Positions 28,402 to 37,164 of a stretch of DNA of 64,000 nucleotides are shown here, one piece after another. The notes beneath the pieces were generated by a model. The model worked only from the letters and a program-made list of their open reading frames with translations, was not told the DNA's origin and made no database searches. Made by a program: the position numbers and the translations under genes. The stretch's first letter is position 1, and every line of letters begins with the position of its first letter. The stretch spans positions 133,910-197,909 of the forward strand of contig NZ_RBVY01000006.1 in assembly GCF_004000215.1 (NCBI RefSeq), read 5' to 3'. This DNA is from Nitratireductor alexandrii (GTDB lineage Bacteria; Pseudomonadota; Alphaproteobacteria; Rhizobiales; Rhizobiaceae).

Positions 28402-29360
28402 GTCGCGGCAAGCCCGGCGGTTTCGGGAACCGGGGTCAGAACGCGCCCCTCGTCGAACCAGGCAAGCAGATTGTCGACCACCAGGTCGGCCATGGCCTGC
28501 CGCGTTGCCCGCGAGGCCGAGCCCACATGCGGCAGCAGCGTCGCGTTGTCGAGGTCGAGCAGAGCCTGCGGCACATGCGGTTCGTCGGCAAAGACATCGA
28601 GACCGGCGGCCCGTATGGTACCGGCCGCAAGCGCCGCGATCAGCGCCTGCTCGTCTACCGTGCTGCCGCGCCCGATATTGATGAAGACGCCGTCGGGACC
28701 GAGCGCCTCGAAAATCTCGGCGTTGACGATCTTGTGCGTCTGCGCCCCGCCTGGAGCCACCGAGACGAGCACGTCGACCGCCTCGGCGAGACCACGCAAC
28801 GTGTCGTGATAGGTGTAGGAGACGCCGGCGACCGGTCGCCGGTTGTGGTAGGCGATCGGCAGGCCGAAGGCCTCCAGCCGGCGCGCGATCGCCTGGCCAA
28901 TGCGTCCTAGGCCGAATATGCCGACCCGACGGCCGCGCAGGGTCGATGCCGTCAGCGGATAGCCCCCTTCCCGCGCCCACCGGCCGGCGCGCAGATAGGC
29001 CTCGGCCTTCGTGAATTCGCGCACCGTGTTGAGCAGCAATCCGACCGCGGTGTCGGCGACCTCCTCATTGAGGACGTCCGGCGTGTTGGTCACCATGATC
29101 TTTTTCGACGCGGCGTGGCCCGCGTCCACGGCATCGTAGCCGACGCCGAAATTGGCGATGATCTCCAGGTTCGGCAGCGCGTCGATGAACGCCGCGTCGA
29201 TCGTGGTCATCGCCGCGATGCCGCGAACGGCGTCGGCCGAGCGCCCGCTCAACAGGCCAGGATCGGAGGTCTCGAGAGGCACCAGCCGGAACGCGTCCGA
29301 GATCCGCTTGACGGCATGGTCGTGCAGCTTGCCCGGCACCAGGATGGAAATATCGCGCAT
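28389..29360 (-). CDS. D-isomer specific 2-hydroxyacid dehydrogenase (glyoxylate/hydroxypyruvate reductase-like)
   Basis: A 323-residue NAD(P)-dependent enzyme that reduces 2-oxoacids such as glyoxylate or hydroxypyruvate. It has the Rossmann motif GIFGLGRIGQA, the arginine in INIGRGSTVDE, the glutamate in DVFADEPHVP and the catalytic histidine in LLPHVGSAS. ATG 29360 begins MRDISILVPG. The long open frame upstream to 29795 is not coding. A role in disposing of glyoxylate would link it to the purine island, but it stands alone and 5 kb away, so that is only a suggestion. Confidence 0.9.
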   Translation of the reverse strand: MRDISILVPGKLHDHAVKRISDAFRLVPLETSDPGLLSGRSADAVRGIAAMTTIDAAFIDALPNLEIIANFGVGYDAVDAGHAASKKIMVTNTPDVLNEEVADTAVGLLLNTVREFTKAEAYLRAGRWAREGGYPLTASTLRGRRVGIFGLGRIGQAIARRLEAFGLPIAYHNRRPVAGVSYTYHDTLRGLAEAVDVLVSVAPGGAQTHKIVNAEIFEALGPDGVFINIGRGSTVDEQALIAALAAGTIRAAGLDVFADEPHVPQALLDLDNATLLPHVGSASRATRQAMADLVVDNLLAWFDEGRVLTPVPETAGLAATRRG

Positions 29361-29535
29361 GAAATCACGACCCGTCTTCTCGTTGAAGTTGCGCCGACAC
29401 CGTAGGCATAGCGCACGCGCCCGGCAAGCATCGCCTGCCGCTCCCGCTCGCGAAACCGTGATCGGAAAATTCAGGAACGACCCGCCGGTCGCCCACGTTG
29501 ACCGGGCAGTCCAACACGATGAAAGGAGGACTGAT

Positions 29536-29880
29536 ATGACCTTTAAGATCATCACCGCCACCGCGCTTGCCATCGGACTCGCAGCCGGCGGCGCGCTCGC
29601 CCAGACCACCAGCGCCACGTCGAAGGCCGGTTCGGGACCGAACTTCAAATCCGAAGACGAGCGCATGATGTATGAGGAAAACGCCGACGTGATGGGCGGT
29701 TTCTTCACCGACGACACGATGGCCGAAATCCGGTCGGACGACGAGGTGAGGGAAATCTTCGCCGCGCTCGGCAAGGAGGACCGCGACGAGATCAAGGCGG
29801 CCTGCGAGCGCGCGATGGAAAGCCGCGGCTCCTACGGCACGGTGACCGTCGCCCTGTGCGATCGGGTCGACACCATGTAG
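29536..29880 (+). CDS. Small secreted protein of unknown function
   Basis: A 114-residue protein that I do not recognise. Residues 1-22 form a clear signal peptide (MTFKIITATALAIGLAAGGALAQ). The mature part is acidic, with FKSEDERMMYEENADVMGGFF and a C-terminal region containing two cysteines (KAACERAM and ALCDRVDT) that could form a disulfide. AAAGGAGGA gives a strong ribosome site, so it is probably real and well translated. It is divergent from the 2-hydroxyacid dehydrogenase and is followed by a GC-rich hairpin. Confidence 0.7.
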   Translation: MTFKIITATALAIGLAAGGALAQTTSATSKAGSGPNFKSEDERMMYEENADVMGGFFTDDTMAEIRSDDEVREIFAALGKEDRDEIKAACERAMESRGSYGTVTVALCDRVDTM

Positions 29881-29937
29881 CGCCTGCGGCGCGCGGTACG
29901 GGATGGGCGGCTTCGCCCAAAACCGTTAGCAATGCCC

Positions 29938-29961
29938 GGCTCCCGCCTCACGGCGGGGGCC
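29938..29961 (+). terminator. Hairpin after the small secreted protein gene
   Basis: A ten-pair stem (GGCTCCCGCC with GGCGGGGGCC, one G-T pair) with a TCAC loop lies 57 bp after the stop codon. The T-run that follows (GTAATTATGT) is poor. It is plausible as the end of the plus-strand transcript facing the LacI gene. Confidence 0.45.
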
Positions 29962-29987
29962 GTAATTATGTCGATTTGCCGTAAAAC

Positions 29988-30010
29988 CGCGCTGCCCGAC
30001 AGGCAGCGCG
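29988..30010 (-). terminator. Rho-independent terminator of the LacI-type gene
   Basis: On the minus strand CGCGCTGCC, loop TGTCG, GGCAGCGCG is followed by GTTTTAC. A nine-bp perfect stem with a short T-tract lies 12 bp after the stop codon of the regulator. Confidence 0.75.
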
Positions 30011-30022
30011 AGCGTTGTGATC

Positions 30023-31117
30023 TCAGTCTCGCTCGACAGGTTTGCCGGTCGATTGCCGCACATGCAGCTCCGGCTTAATCAGTTCTTGCGACGCGCTGAC
30101 AGGAACCCCGTTCAACCTGTCGAGCAAGGCCCGCGCCGCGCGGCGGCCGACATCGCGCTGGCCGTTCCACACCGTGGTCAGGGCCGGCGTCGCGATCGCC
30201 GCCTCCTCAAGGTCGTCGTAGCCGGTGACCGAGATGTCGACGCCCGGCACCAGCCCGGCACGCGCAATGCCGTTCATCAGCCCGATCGCCACCAGGTCGT
30301 TCCAGCAGACGGCCGCGGTCGGCTTGTCCGGCAGGGCCAGAAACTGCCCGGCCACCTCGAAACCGCTCTGCTTAGTGCGCGGCCCCGGAATGCGCCAGTG
30401 CGGCGCGACGACGAGACCGGCCTTTTCCATCGCCGCGACGTAACCCTGGTAGCGGTCGCGGCCAGTCGAGGTCTGATCCGTGCCGCCGATCATGGCGATG
30501 CGACGATGGCCGAGCGAGATCAGATGATTGGTGGCGAGCCCGATTCCGTAGGCGTCGTCGCCGCGAAACACAGGCACCTCCGCACCCTCGACCGAGCGGG
30601 CGATCAGCACGGCTGGAAGGCCGTTTTCCTCGATCAGCCGGATATCCTCGCGCGGCGTGCCGATCGCCGGCGACATGATGACGCCGTCGGCACCGAGCTG
30701 AAGCAGCGTATCGACGAAGGTCCGCTGCTTTTCGAGCTGGTCGTAGTGGTTGGACAACAAAAATGTCTGCCGGCTGCGGTCGAGTTCGCTCTCGATCGAA
30801 CGCAGGATTTCGGCGAAGAACGGGTTCATGATGTCGTGCACGACAACGCCGACAATACCGGATCGCGAGGTCCGCAGGCTGGCCGCGCGACGATTGTAGA
30901 TGTAGCCGATCGCGCGCGCATGGTCCTTGATGCGTTCGCGTGTGGCGTCGGCGACCAGCGGACTGTCCCGCAGCGCCAGCGACACCGTCGCCGTGGACAC
31001 GCCGAGTGCCTCGGCGATGGTCGAAAGCTTGATTTTCTGCGCCAGAACGCCCCTCCCGACGATCCGCCCGGGTCGTTTAAACCGTTTAATCGCGCTTATG
31101 CCATCGCCCCACGGCAT
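30023..31117 (-). CDS. LacI family transcriptional regulator
   Basis: A sugar-responsive-type repressor with an N-terminal LacI helix-turn-helix (LSTIAEALGVSTATVSLALRDSPLVADATRERI), the hinge helix (RAASLRTSRSG) and a periplasmic-binding-protein-like effector domain (VVVHDIMNPFFAEIL to the C-terminus). The only conventional start is ATG 31117, giving 364 residues with 24 unusual residues before the HTH. A CTG at 31045 (reading LAQKIKLSTIAEAL) has GGAGG six bases upstream and would give the usual LacI N-terminus, so the annotated start may be too long. The regulated genes are not evident; the effector is unknown. Confidence 0.88.
   Translation of the reverse strand: MPWGDGISAIKRFKRPGRIVGRGVLAQKIKLSTIAEALGVSTATVSLALRDSPLVADATRERIKDHARAIGYIYNRRAASLRTSRSGIVGVVVHDIMNPFFAEILRSIESELDRSRQTFLLSNHYDQLEKQRTFVDTLLQLGADGVIMSPAIGTPREDIRLIEENGLPAVLIARSVEGAEVPVFRGDDAYGIGLATNHLISLGHRRIAMIGGTDQTSTGRDRYQGYVAAMEKAGLVVAPHWRIPGPRTKQSGFEVAGQFLALPDKPTAAVCWNDLVAIGLMNGIARAGLVPGVDISVTGYDDLEEAAIATPALTTVWNGQRDVGRRAARALLDRLNGVPVSASQELIKPELHVRQSTGKPVERD
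31077..31089. promoter_or_regulatory. Inverted repeat TTAAAC-C-GTTTAA upstream of the LacI HTH
   Basis: A perfect 6-bp inverted repeat around one central base lies 32 bp before the candidate CTG start. LacI-family operators are AT-flanked palindromes of this sort, so this could be an autoregulatory site. It lies inside the reading frame if translation really begins at ATG 31117, which favours the shorter gene model. Confidence 0.4.
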
Positions 31118-31297
31118 TTCAAAGCCTTTTCGACAGCGAGCCAGGTCCCGCGGTCGGCGCCGAGGCCGAGTACAGCCGCACCCGCCGCCCGCGCTGGCGA
31201 CCGGAACGCAGCGCAGCGAGGCCGCGGGATGAGGGCGACGCGCTCCGAAGGACCGCTTTTCGAGTGCCTTGCGCGGGACCGCGACAGGTCAAGCGGC

Positions 31298-31786
31298 TTA
31301 TAGATCCTCGACCGCCTCTTCCCCAAACTCGCCCCGTTCAGCACCCGAAATCCGTGCCGTGCCGGAGAGATTGTCTTCAATACGCGCGAGCATTTTCAAG
31401 AAGGCCTTCTGCTCCTTCTTGTCGAGCCCCTTGAGCGCGATCTTCTGGGTCTTGCGCACCGATTTCTCGATCGCCTTGATCGCATCGCGCCCAGTCTCGG
31501 TGAGGAAGATATGGGCCTGTCTGGCGTCGTGGTCGGACGGGCGTTTGAATAGGAAATCCTGCGCCTGGAGCCGGTTGATGGTCTTGGTTATGGTCGGCGG
31601 ACGCACGCCGAGCCGGTTGGCGAGTTGGCCCGGCGTCTGGCCGTCCTCGTGCGCGAGCGCGAGCATGATCTGGTCCTGGCCGGCATAAAAGCCGTGATCG
31701 AGCAGGCGCGCGGCGAGCGAGGTGCGAACCAGCCGCGCCGTCGATTGCAGGCGGCTGATCGCCACGCCCTTTTCCGTTTTGGCCAT
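31298..31786 (-). CDS. MarR family transcriptional regulator
   Basis: A 162-residue winged-helix regulator. It shows the MarR pattern AGQDQIMLALAHEDGQTPGQLANRLGVRPPTITKTINRLQAQDFLFKRPSDHDARQAHIFLTETG, including the wing DHDARQ. GGGAGGGGCG precedes ATG 31786. The C-terminal tail is acidic (GEFGEEAVEDL). It is divergent from a creatininase-family gene, which is its most likely target. A small inverted repeat (GTGTC-C-GACAC, 31819-31829) lies in the shared 126-bp gap. Confidence 0.9.
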   Translation of the reverse strand: MAKTEKGVAISRLQSTARLVRTSLAARLLDHGFYAGQDQIMLALAHEDGQTPGQLANRLGVRPPTITKTINRLQAQDFLFKRPSDHDARQAHIFLTETGRDAIKAIEKSVRKTQKIALKGLDKKEQKAFLKMLARIEDNLSGTARISGAERGEFGEEAVEDL

Positions 31787-31912
31787 TCGCCCCTCCCAAG
31801 TTCGCCGCAATCGATCTAGTGTCCGACACCGGTCGCGACGGGCCCGGGCGTCTGGTTTTCGACACGCGAAAAGGCAGCATGAAAACCGGCCGACTAATTC
31901 GCCGACGAACTT

Positions 31913-32716
31913 ATGGCAGAGGTTGATTGCAGTTCCATGACAAACAGTGAAGCCGGCAAAGTCGAGCCTGCACGCGCCCGCACCGGCAAAACCATCGCGG
32001 TCCTGCCGCTCGGCGCGAGCGAGCAGCACGGCCCCCATCTGCCCCCCGAAACCGACACGATCATCGCCGAGGCGGTCGCGGTCCGCGCCGCCCAAATGCT
32101 GCCGGAAAACATCGACGTGACGTGGCTGCCGGTCGAGCCGGTCGGGTATTCGATCGAACATCTCGACCTCGGCCGCACCGAAAGCCTGACCTATGGCGAG
32201 GCGGTGGAACGCTGGATCGCGATCGGCGCCGAACAGGCCGCGCGCGGCTGCCGGAAATTCGTCATGCTCAACGCGCATGGCGGCAACTCGCCGCTGATGA
32301 CGATCGTCGCCACCGAATTGCGGGTGCGCGAAACGATGCTGGCGGTCGCCACGAGCTGGACGCGTTTCGGATATCCCGAGGGCCTGGTCGGCGAGACGGA
32401 ACGGGCCTCAGGCATTCACGGCGGCTTTGTCGAGACATCGGTGATGCTGGCGCTGCGGCCCGATCTGGTCGACATGGAAAAGGCCGCGACATTCGCGTCC
32501 GCGCAGGAGAGGTTCGCCGCCCGTTTCACCCATTTGCGCGCCTACGGTCCGCACGCGTTCGGCTGGACGATGCGGGACCTCTCGCCGCACGGCGTGGTCG
32601 GCGATGCCGCCGCTGCCAGCGCGGCGGCCGGCGAACGCCTGCTCGATCACGCCGCGCGCGGATTTGTCGACCTGCTTGCGGATGTCGACCGCTTCGATCT
32701 CGCCGATCTTGCCTGA
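31913..32716 (+). CDS. Creatininase family protein
   Basis: A 267-residue amidohydrolase of the creatininase family. Members hydrolyse cyclic or linear amides such as creatinine or formamidopyrimidines using two metals. Metal-site features are visible: LPLGASEQHGPHLPPETDT with the Glu and His ligands, LNAHGGN, and GIHGGFVETSVML. The N-terminal part upstream of the first strand is shorter than in many homologues. The start at ATG 31913 lacks a clear ribosome site, and ATG 31937 is an alternative. It is divergent from the MarR gene. The substrate is unknown. Confidence 0.85.
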   Translation: MAEVDCSSMTNSEAGKVEPARARTGKTIAVLPLGASEQHGPHLPPETDTIIAEAVAVRAAQMLPENIDVTWLPVEPVGYSIEHLDLGRTESLTYGEAVERWIAIGAEQAARGCRKFVMLNAHGGNSPLMTIVATELRVRETMLAVATSWTRFGYPEGLVGETERASGIHGGFVETSVMLALRPDLVDMEKAATFASAQERFAARFTHLRAYGPHAFGWTMRDLSPHGVVGDAAAASAAAGERLLDHAARGFVDLLADVDRFDLADLA

Positions 32717-32827
32717 CAACGGAAAGGCCGGCGAGATTCGGACCTTGTTTCGCCGCTGCCGGCGTGCATTGGATCGGCCGCCATCCTATATGGAAACCGA
32801 TCCGCAATTCGCTCCCCGGGGGACTTG

Positions 32828-33877
32828 ATGTCCGATACGCAAACCCAACTTCCAGTCACCGTGCTGACCGGCTATCTCGGTTCCGGCAAGACCACGCTGC
32901 TCAACCGCATCCTCACCGAAAACCACGGCAAGCGTTACGCCGTCATCGTCAACGAATTCGGCGAGATCGGGATCGACAACGAACTGATCGTGGAATCCGA
33001 CGAGGAAATCTACGAGATGAACAATGGCTGCGTGTGCTGCACGGTGCGCGGCGATCTGATCCGCGTCGTCGAAGGGCTGATGCGCCGGCCCGGGCGGTTC
33101 GACGCCATCGTGGTCGAAACCACCGGGTTGGCCGATCCCGTGCCGGTGGCGCAGACTTTTTTCATGGACGACGACGTGCGCGCCAAGACCCGGCTCGATG
33201 CCGTTGTGGCGCTGGTCGACGCCAAGCACCTGCCGCTCAGGCTGAAGGACAGCCGCGAGGCCGAGGACCAGATCGCCTTCGCCGACGTGGTCGTTGTCAA
33301 CAAGACCGACCTGGTCGACGAGGACGAACTGGCAGCGGTCGAGGCGACCATCCGCGCGATCAACCCGTCGGCGCGCATCCACCGCGCGACCCGCGCCGGA
33401 CTGCCGCTTTCCGAGGTGCTCGATCGGGGCGCCTTCGACCTGACGCGCGCGCTCGACAACGACCCGCATTTTCTCGATCACGGCCACCCCGACCACGCCT
33501 GCGGACCCGATTGCGATCACGATCATGGCGACCATGCCGGCCACGATCATCATCACCATCACGACGCGTCGCCAATCCACGACGTCTCGGTGCGGTCGAT
33601 CTCCCTGCGCGGCGGCGCGCTCGATCCGAAGAAATTCTTTCCCTGGATCGAGAAGACGACCCAGATCGACGGCCCGAACATCTTGCGGCTGAAGGGCATT
33701 ATCGCGCTTGCCGGCGACGACGAGCGCTACGTGGTGCAGGGCGTGCACATGATCGTGGAGGGCGACCACCAGCGTGCCTGGCGCGACGACGAAAAACGCG
33801 AAAGCCGGCTCGTCTTCATCGGCCGCGACCTCGACGCCGAACGGCTGAAGCGCACCTTCGAGGCGTGCCAGGCCTGA
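32828..33877 (+). CDS. CobW/P47K family metal-chaperone GTPase
   Basis: The product is a 349-residue G3E-family GTPase. It has a P-loop GYLGSGKTT (15-23), the metal-binding CVCC motif at residues 68-71, the Walker B-like region with VETTGLADP, the NKTD specificity motif and a C-terminal CobW_C domain ([21 protein letters not shown]). A histidine-rich stretch of alternating His and Asp lies near residues 218-245. Such proteins deliver zinc or cobalt to client enzymes. It starts at ATG 32828 and is followed 79 bp later by the WD40 gene; I recall this pair from other Hyphomicrobiales. Confidence 0.92.
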   Translation: MSDTQTQLPVTVLTGYLGSGKTTLLNRILTENHGKRYAVIVNEFGEIGIDNELIVESDEEIYEMNNGCVCCTVRGDLIRVVEGLMRRPGRFDAIVVETTGLADPVPVAQTFFMDDDVRAKTRLDAVVALVDAKHLPLRLKDSREAEDQIAFADVVVVNKTDLVDEDELAAVEATIRAINPSARIHRATRAGLPLSEVLDRGAFDLTRALDNDPHFLDHGHPDHACGPDCDHDHGDHAGHDHHHHHDASPIHDVSVRSISLRGGALDPKKFFPWIEKTTQIDGPNILRLKGIIALAGDDERYVVQGVHMIVEGDHQRAWRDDEKRESRLVFIGRDLDAERLKRTFEACQA

Positions 33878-33956
33878 CGCCCGACCTCGCTTTGGCGCCG
33901 GCGCCTCCCGGACCGGGGCGCCGCAGACCGCACAGACCCAGGACCCCCGACACCTT

Positions 33957-34931
33957 ATGCCCACTGTCGCCCCTCTCGACCTCAACGGCCATTGCGTGGC
34001 CGCCCGCTGGATCGCCGGCATACCCCATTTCGCGCTCGCCGACGGGACCGTCCACCGGCTCGACGACGGACACAAGGCGGTCGAGGCGCATGACGGGCTA
34101 TTGGCGGCCGCGCCGGCCGGCGACGGCAAGATGCTTCTGACCGCCGGCGAGGACGGACGCGTCTGCGCCGTGACGCCTGAGGGCGATCTACGCGAACTCG
34201 CCTCGATCGGCCGCAAATGGGTTACCGCACTGGCCGGCGGCCCCCAGGGCGCGGTGGCGTTTGCCTCCGGCCGCACCGCCTATGTGCGTTTCGCCGACGG
34301 GCGCCTGCGCGACTTCGCCCACCCCCGCTCGGTGGAAGGCGTCGCCTTTGCGCCGAAAGGCATGCGCATCGGCGTCGCCCGCTACAACGGCGCGACGCTG
34401 CATTTTCCCGCCGCCGACGGCACGCCGGTGGACCTGACCTGGGACGGCGCTCACACCGGTATCACCTTTTCCCCGGACGGCAATTTTGTCGTCACCACCA
34501 TGCAGGAAAACGCGCTGCATGGCTGGAAACTCGCCGACGGCAAGCACATGCGCATGAGCGGCTATCCAGCCAAAGTGAAATCCTGGTCCTGGGCCGCGAA
34601 GGGTCGCTGGCTGGCCACCTCCGGCGCGCCGGCCGCGATCGTGTGGCCGTTTTCCGGCAAGGACGGGCCGATGGGCAAGGCGCCGGTCGAACTCGGCACG
34701 CGCGCCGATACCATGGTCACTGCGGTCGCCTGCCATCCAACCGACGAATTCGTCGCCATCGGCTTCAGCGACGGCATGGTGCTGGCCGGGCGCATCGCCG
34801 ATCAGAAGGAAGTGCTGCTGCGGCGGCCGGGCAAAGGCGCGATCACCGCACTGGACTGGGACGGTGAAGGCCGCCGCGTCGCCTTCGGCTCGGAGGCCGG
34901 CGATTGCGGCGTCATCGACGTCGCCGGTTAG
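33957..34931 (+). CDS. WD40 repeat protein
   Basis: A 324-residue beta-propeller protein with no signal peptide, so probably cytoplasmic. Repeats are degenerate but visible as recurring GH/WD-type blades: GRVCAVTPEGDLRELASIGRKWVTAL, GVAFAPKGMRIGVARYNGATL, HTGITFSPDGNFVVTTMQENALHGWKL, SWSWAAKGRWLATSGAPAAIVW, VTAVACHPTDEFVAIGFSDGMVL and ITALDWDGEGRRVAFGSEAG. It is co-directional with the CobW-type GTPase and probably belongs to the same transcription unit. Its role is unknown; a scaffold in metal delivery is an inference from context. Confidence 0.85.
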   Translation: MPTVAPLDLNGHCVAARWIAGIPHFALADGTVHRLDDGHKAVEAHDGLLAAAPAGDGKMLLTAGEDGRVCAVTPEGDLRELASIGRKWVTALAGGPQGAVAFASGRTAYVRFADGRLRDFAHPRSVEGVAFAPKGMRIGVARYNGATLHFPAADGTPVDLTWDGAHTGITFSPDGNFVVTTMQENALHGWKLADGKHMRMSGYPAKVKSWSWAAKGRWLATSGAPAAIVWPFSGKDGPMGKAPVELGTRADTMVTAVACHPTDEFVAIGFSDGMVLAGRIADQKEVLLRRPGKGAITALDWDGEGRRVAFGSEAGDCGVIDVAG

Positions 34932-34958
34932 GTCGGGTCGAAACCGGCGCGTACCGGT

Positions 34959-35747
34959 TCAGCCCTGCTTTTCGAGATAGTCCCGCGCCCAGCCGAGCCC
35001 GTCCTCGGTCCGTCCCGCCGGCCGGTATTCGCAGCCGACGAAACCCGAATAACCGCGCGCGTCGAGCGCCGCCAGAACGGCGCGATAGTCAAGTTCGCCG
35101 CGATCGGGTTCGTGGCGCCCCGGATTGCCGGCGATCTGGACATGGGCGATCCGCGCACGATGGCGCTCGAACGTCGCCACGATCTCGCCGCCGGTGCGGC
35201 TTTGGTGGTAGATGTCGTATTGCAGGAAAAGATTGTCCGAACCGACCCGGTCGAGGATCGCGGCCGCTTCGGCCATGGTTTCCAGAAAATAGCCAGGCAT
35301 GTCGAACCGGTTGAGCGGCTCGATCACGATCCGCACACCGCGCCGGGCGGCCTCGGCGGCGGCATGGACGAGATTGTCGACGAAATTATCCTCCAGTTCG
35401 CGGCGGTCGATCTCCTTGGGCGCCACGCCGGCCATGCAGTGGATCAGCGGCGCGCCGAGCACGGCGGCATAATCGAGCGCCAGGGAAAGAGCCTCGCGAA
35501 ACCGCGAACGTTCGCGCGGGTCGACCGCGAGCCCGCGTTCGCCCGCCGCCCAGTCGCCGGGCGGCGTGTTGAACAGCGCCAGGTCGAGCCCGTTGCGGTC
35601 GAGCGCTACGGCGATCGCCCGAGCGTCATGCTCGTAGGGAAACAGGAATTCGACCGCAGTGAAGCCGGCACGCGCGGCGCGCTCGAACCGGTCCAGAAAC
35701 GGTACCTCGGTGAACAGCATCGTCAGATTCGCGGCAAGTCTGGGCAT
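34959..35747 (-). CDS. Hydroxypyruvate isomerase-like TIM-barrel protein
   Basis: A 262-residue xylose-isomerase-like TIM-barrel enzyme of the Hyi/OtnI family. Hyi interconverts hydroxypyruvate and tartronate semialdehyde in glyoxylate assimilation. OtnI is a related 2-oxo-tetronate isomerase. Landmarks are MPRLAANLTMLFTEVPFLDRFERAARAGF, VIEPLNRFDMPGYFL (Glu ligand), LQYDIYHQSRTGG, HVQIAGNPGRHEPDRGEL and VGCEYRPAGRT (terminal Glu). ATG 35747 is the start, with GGAGGG close by. It sits 112 bp downstream of guaD on the same strand. Since allantoin breakdown ends in glyoxylate, the Hyi role fits the neighbourhood. Confidence 0.82.
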   Translation of the reverse strand: MPRLAANLTMLFTEVPFLDRFERAARAGFTAVEFLFPYEHDARAIAVALDRNGLDLALFNTPPGDWAAGERGLAVDPRERSRFREALSLALDYAAVLGAPLIHCMAGVAPKEIDRRELEDNFVDNLVHAAAEAARRGVRIVIEPLNRFDMPGYFLETMAEAAAILDRVGSDNLFLQYDIYHQSRTGGEIVATFERHRARIAHVQIAGNPGRHEPDRGELDYRAVLAALDARGYSGFVGCEYRPAGRTEDGLGWARDYLEKQG

Positions 35748-35859
35748 TCTCCCTCCAATGCGCGCTATGAAGGGTTCGTCCGCACGCGGCAAGGTGCCTG
35801 TCCCGGTAAAGCCACCGCCGCGCCCGCGATCCACGCCTCGGCCTGACTGCGGGCCGGCC

Positions 35860-37164
35860 TTAGCCGCCGAGCTTGGCGGCCCGGCCGGCGATATAGACCT
35901 CGCGTACGGCGCGGTCGTCTCCGAGCGTCTGCAAGAGAAACAGTTCCTCCGACAATGTTTCGATCGTTTCCATGCGGGTACGCATCGTCGGCGTCGCCCA
36001 GGCGTCGAGCACGACGATATCTGCGTCGGTGCCCGCGTCGAGCGTGCCGGCCCGCTCGGCGATCGACAACGCCTCGGCATTGCCGCGCGTCATCTGCCAA
36101 AAGGAGGCCAGAGGATTGAGTTTCTCGCCTTGGAGCGCGATCACCTTGTAGCCCTCGTCCAGCGTCCTGAGCATGGAATAGTTGGTGCCGCCGCCGACAT
36201 CGGTCGCCACCGCCACGTGCAGCGGCCGTTCGCGCTTGCGGTAGCGCTGATAGTCGAACAGACCCGAGCCGAGAAAGAGATTGGAGGTCGGGCAGAACAC
36301 CGCCACCGAGCCGGTTTCCGACATTGCGTCGGCCTCGCGATCGGTCAGGTGGATGCAATGGCCGAACAGGCTCTTGCGTCCCAACAGCCCGTAGCGGGCA
36401 TAGACGTCGGTGTAGTCCTTCGCCTGCGGGTAGAGCTGTTCGGTCCAGCGGATCTCAGCGTGGTTTTCCGACAGATGCGACTGGACATGGCAGCCGGGAT
36501 GTTCCGCTGCCAGCGCCTGGGCCATCTCCATCTGTTCCGGCGACGAGGTGATCGCAAAGCGCGGCGTGATTGCATAAAGCTGTCGGCCCTTGCCGTGCCA
36601 ATGCGCAATCAGCGCCTTGGTATCGTCATAGCTCGATTGCGGCGTGTCTGTCAGGGCTTCGGGCGCGTTACGATCCATCATCACCTTGCCGGCGATGTTG
36701 AGCATGTCGCGGGAATGGCTTTCCTCGAAAAACGCCTCCGCGGAGGCTGCATGCACCGAACAATAGGCGGCCACCGTCGTCGTGCCGTGGCGGATCATGT
36801 CGTCGAGGAACAGCCGCGCGATCCGGCGCCCGTGCTGGGCGTCGGAAAATTTCGTCTCCTCGGGAAAAGTGTAATTGTTCAGCCAGTCGAGCAATTCCGC
36901 CCCGTAGGAGGCGATGATCTGCATCTGCGGAAAATGCGCATGGGCGTCGATGAAGCCCGGCAGCACCAGATGAGGCCGGTGATCGGCAACCGGCGCGTCG
37001 CCGGCCACGGCCGACACGGTCGCAAAATCGCCGACCGCGACAATGGCGCCGCGCTTGACGAACACCGCTCCGTCTTCCTCGTACCGGCAGGCCGCCAGAT
37101 CGTCGGCCGCCACCGGCTCGCGCAGGAAGGAGAGCACCCGCCCTCTGATCAGAATCTCGCTCAT
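35860..37164 (-). CDS. guaD: Guanine deaminase
   Basis: A 434-residue zinc amidohydrolase that converts guanine to xanthine and ammonia. It has the metal motif PGFIDAHAHFPQMQIIASYG, LLDWLNNYTFPEE (a GuaD signature), HVQSHLSENHAEI with metal-binding His, GHCIHLTDRE and the late aspartate in VATDVGGGTNYSML. ATG 37164 starts MSEILIRGRV and overlaps the end of the urate hydroxylase gene by four bases. It feeds xanthine to the XdhABC dehydrogenase encoded 2.5 kb away. Confidence 0.95.
   Translation of the reverse strand: MSEILIRGRVLSFLREPVAADDLAACRYEEDGAVFVKRGAIVAVGDFATVSAVAGDAPVADHRPHLVLPGFIDAHAHFPQMQIIASYGAELLDWLNNYTFPEETKFSDAQHGRRIARLFLDDMIRHGTTTVAAYCSVHAASAEAFFEESHSRDMLNIAGKVMMDRNAPEALTDTPQSSYDDTKALIAHWHGKGRQLYAITPRFAITSSPEQMEMAQALAAEHPGCHVQSHLSENHAEIRWTEQLYPQAKDYTDVYARYGLLGRKSLFGHCIHLTDREADAMSETGSVAVFCPTSNLFLGSGLFDYQRYRKRERPLHVAVATDVGGGTNYSMLRTLDEGYKVIALQGEKLNPLASFWQMTRGNAEALSIAERAGTLDAGTDADIVVLDAWATPTMRTRMETIETLSEELFLLQTLGDDRAVREVYIAGRAAKLGG

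Noticed and set aside
34942-34959. Small inverted repeat AACCGG-N6-CCGGTT between the WD40 and isomerase genes
   Set aside because: Six-bp arms without a T-run are too weak to call a terminator, although the place (convergent genes) would suit one.
36345-36608. Various 60-110 codon ORFs inside guaD, xdhA, xdhB and other genes
   Set aside because: All are frame shadows with no ribosome site and Arg/Ser-rich translations.
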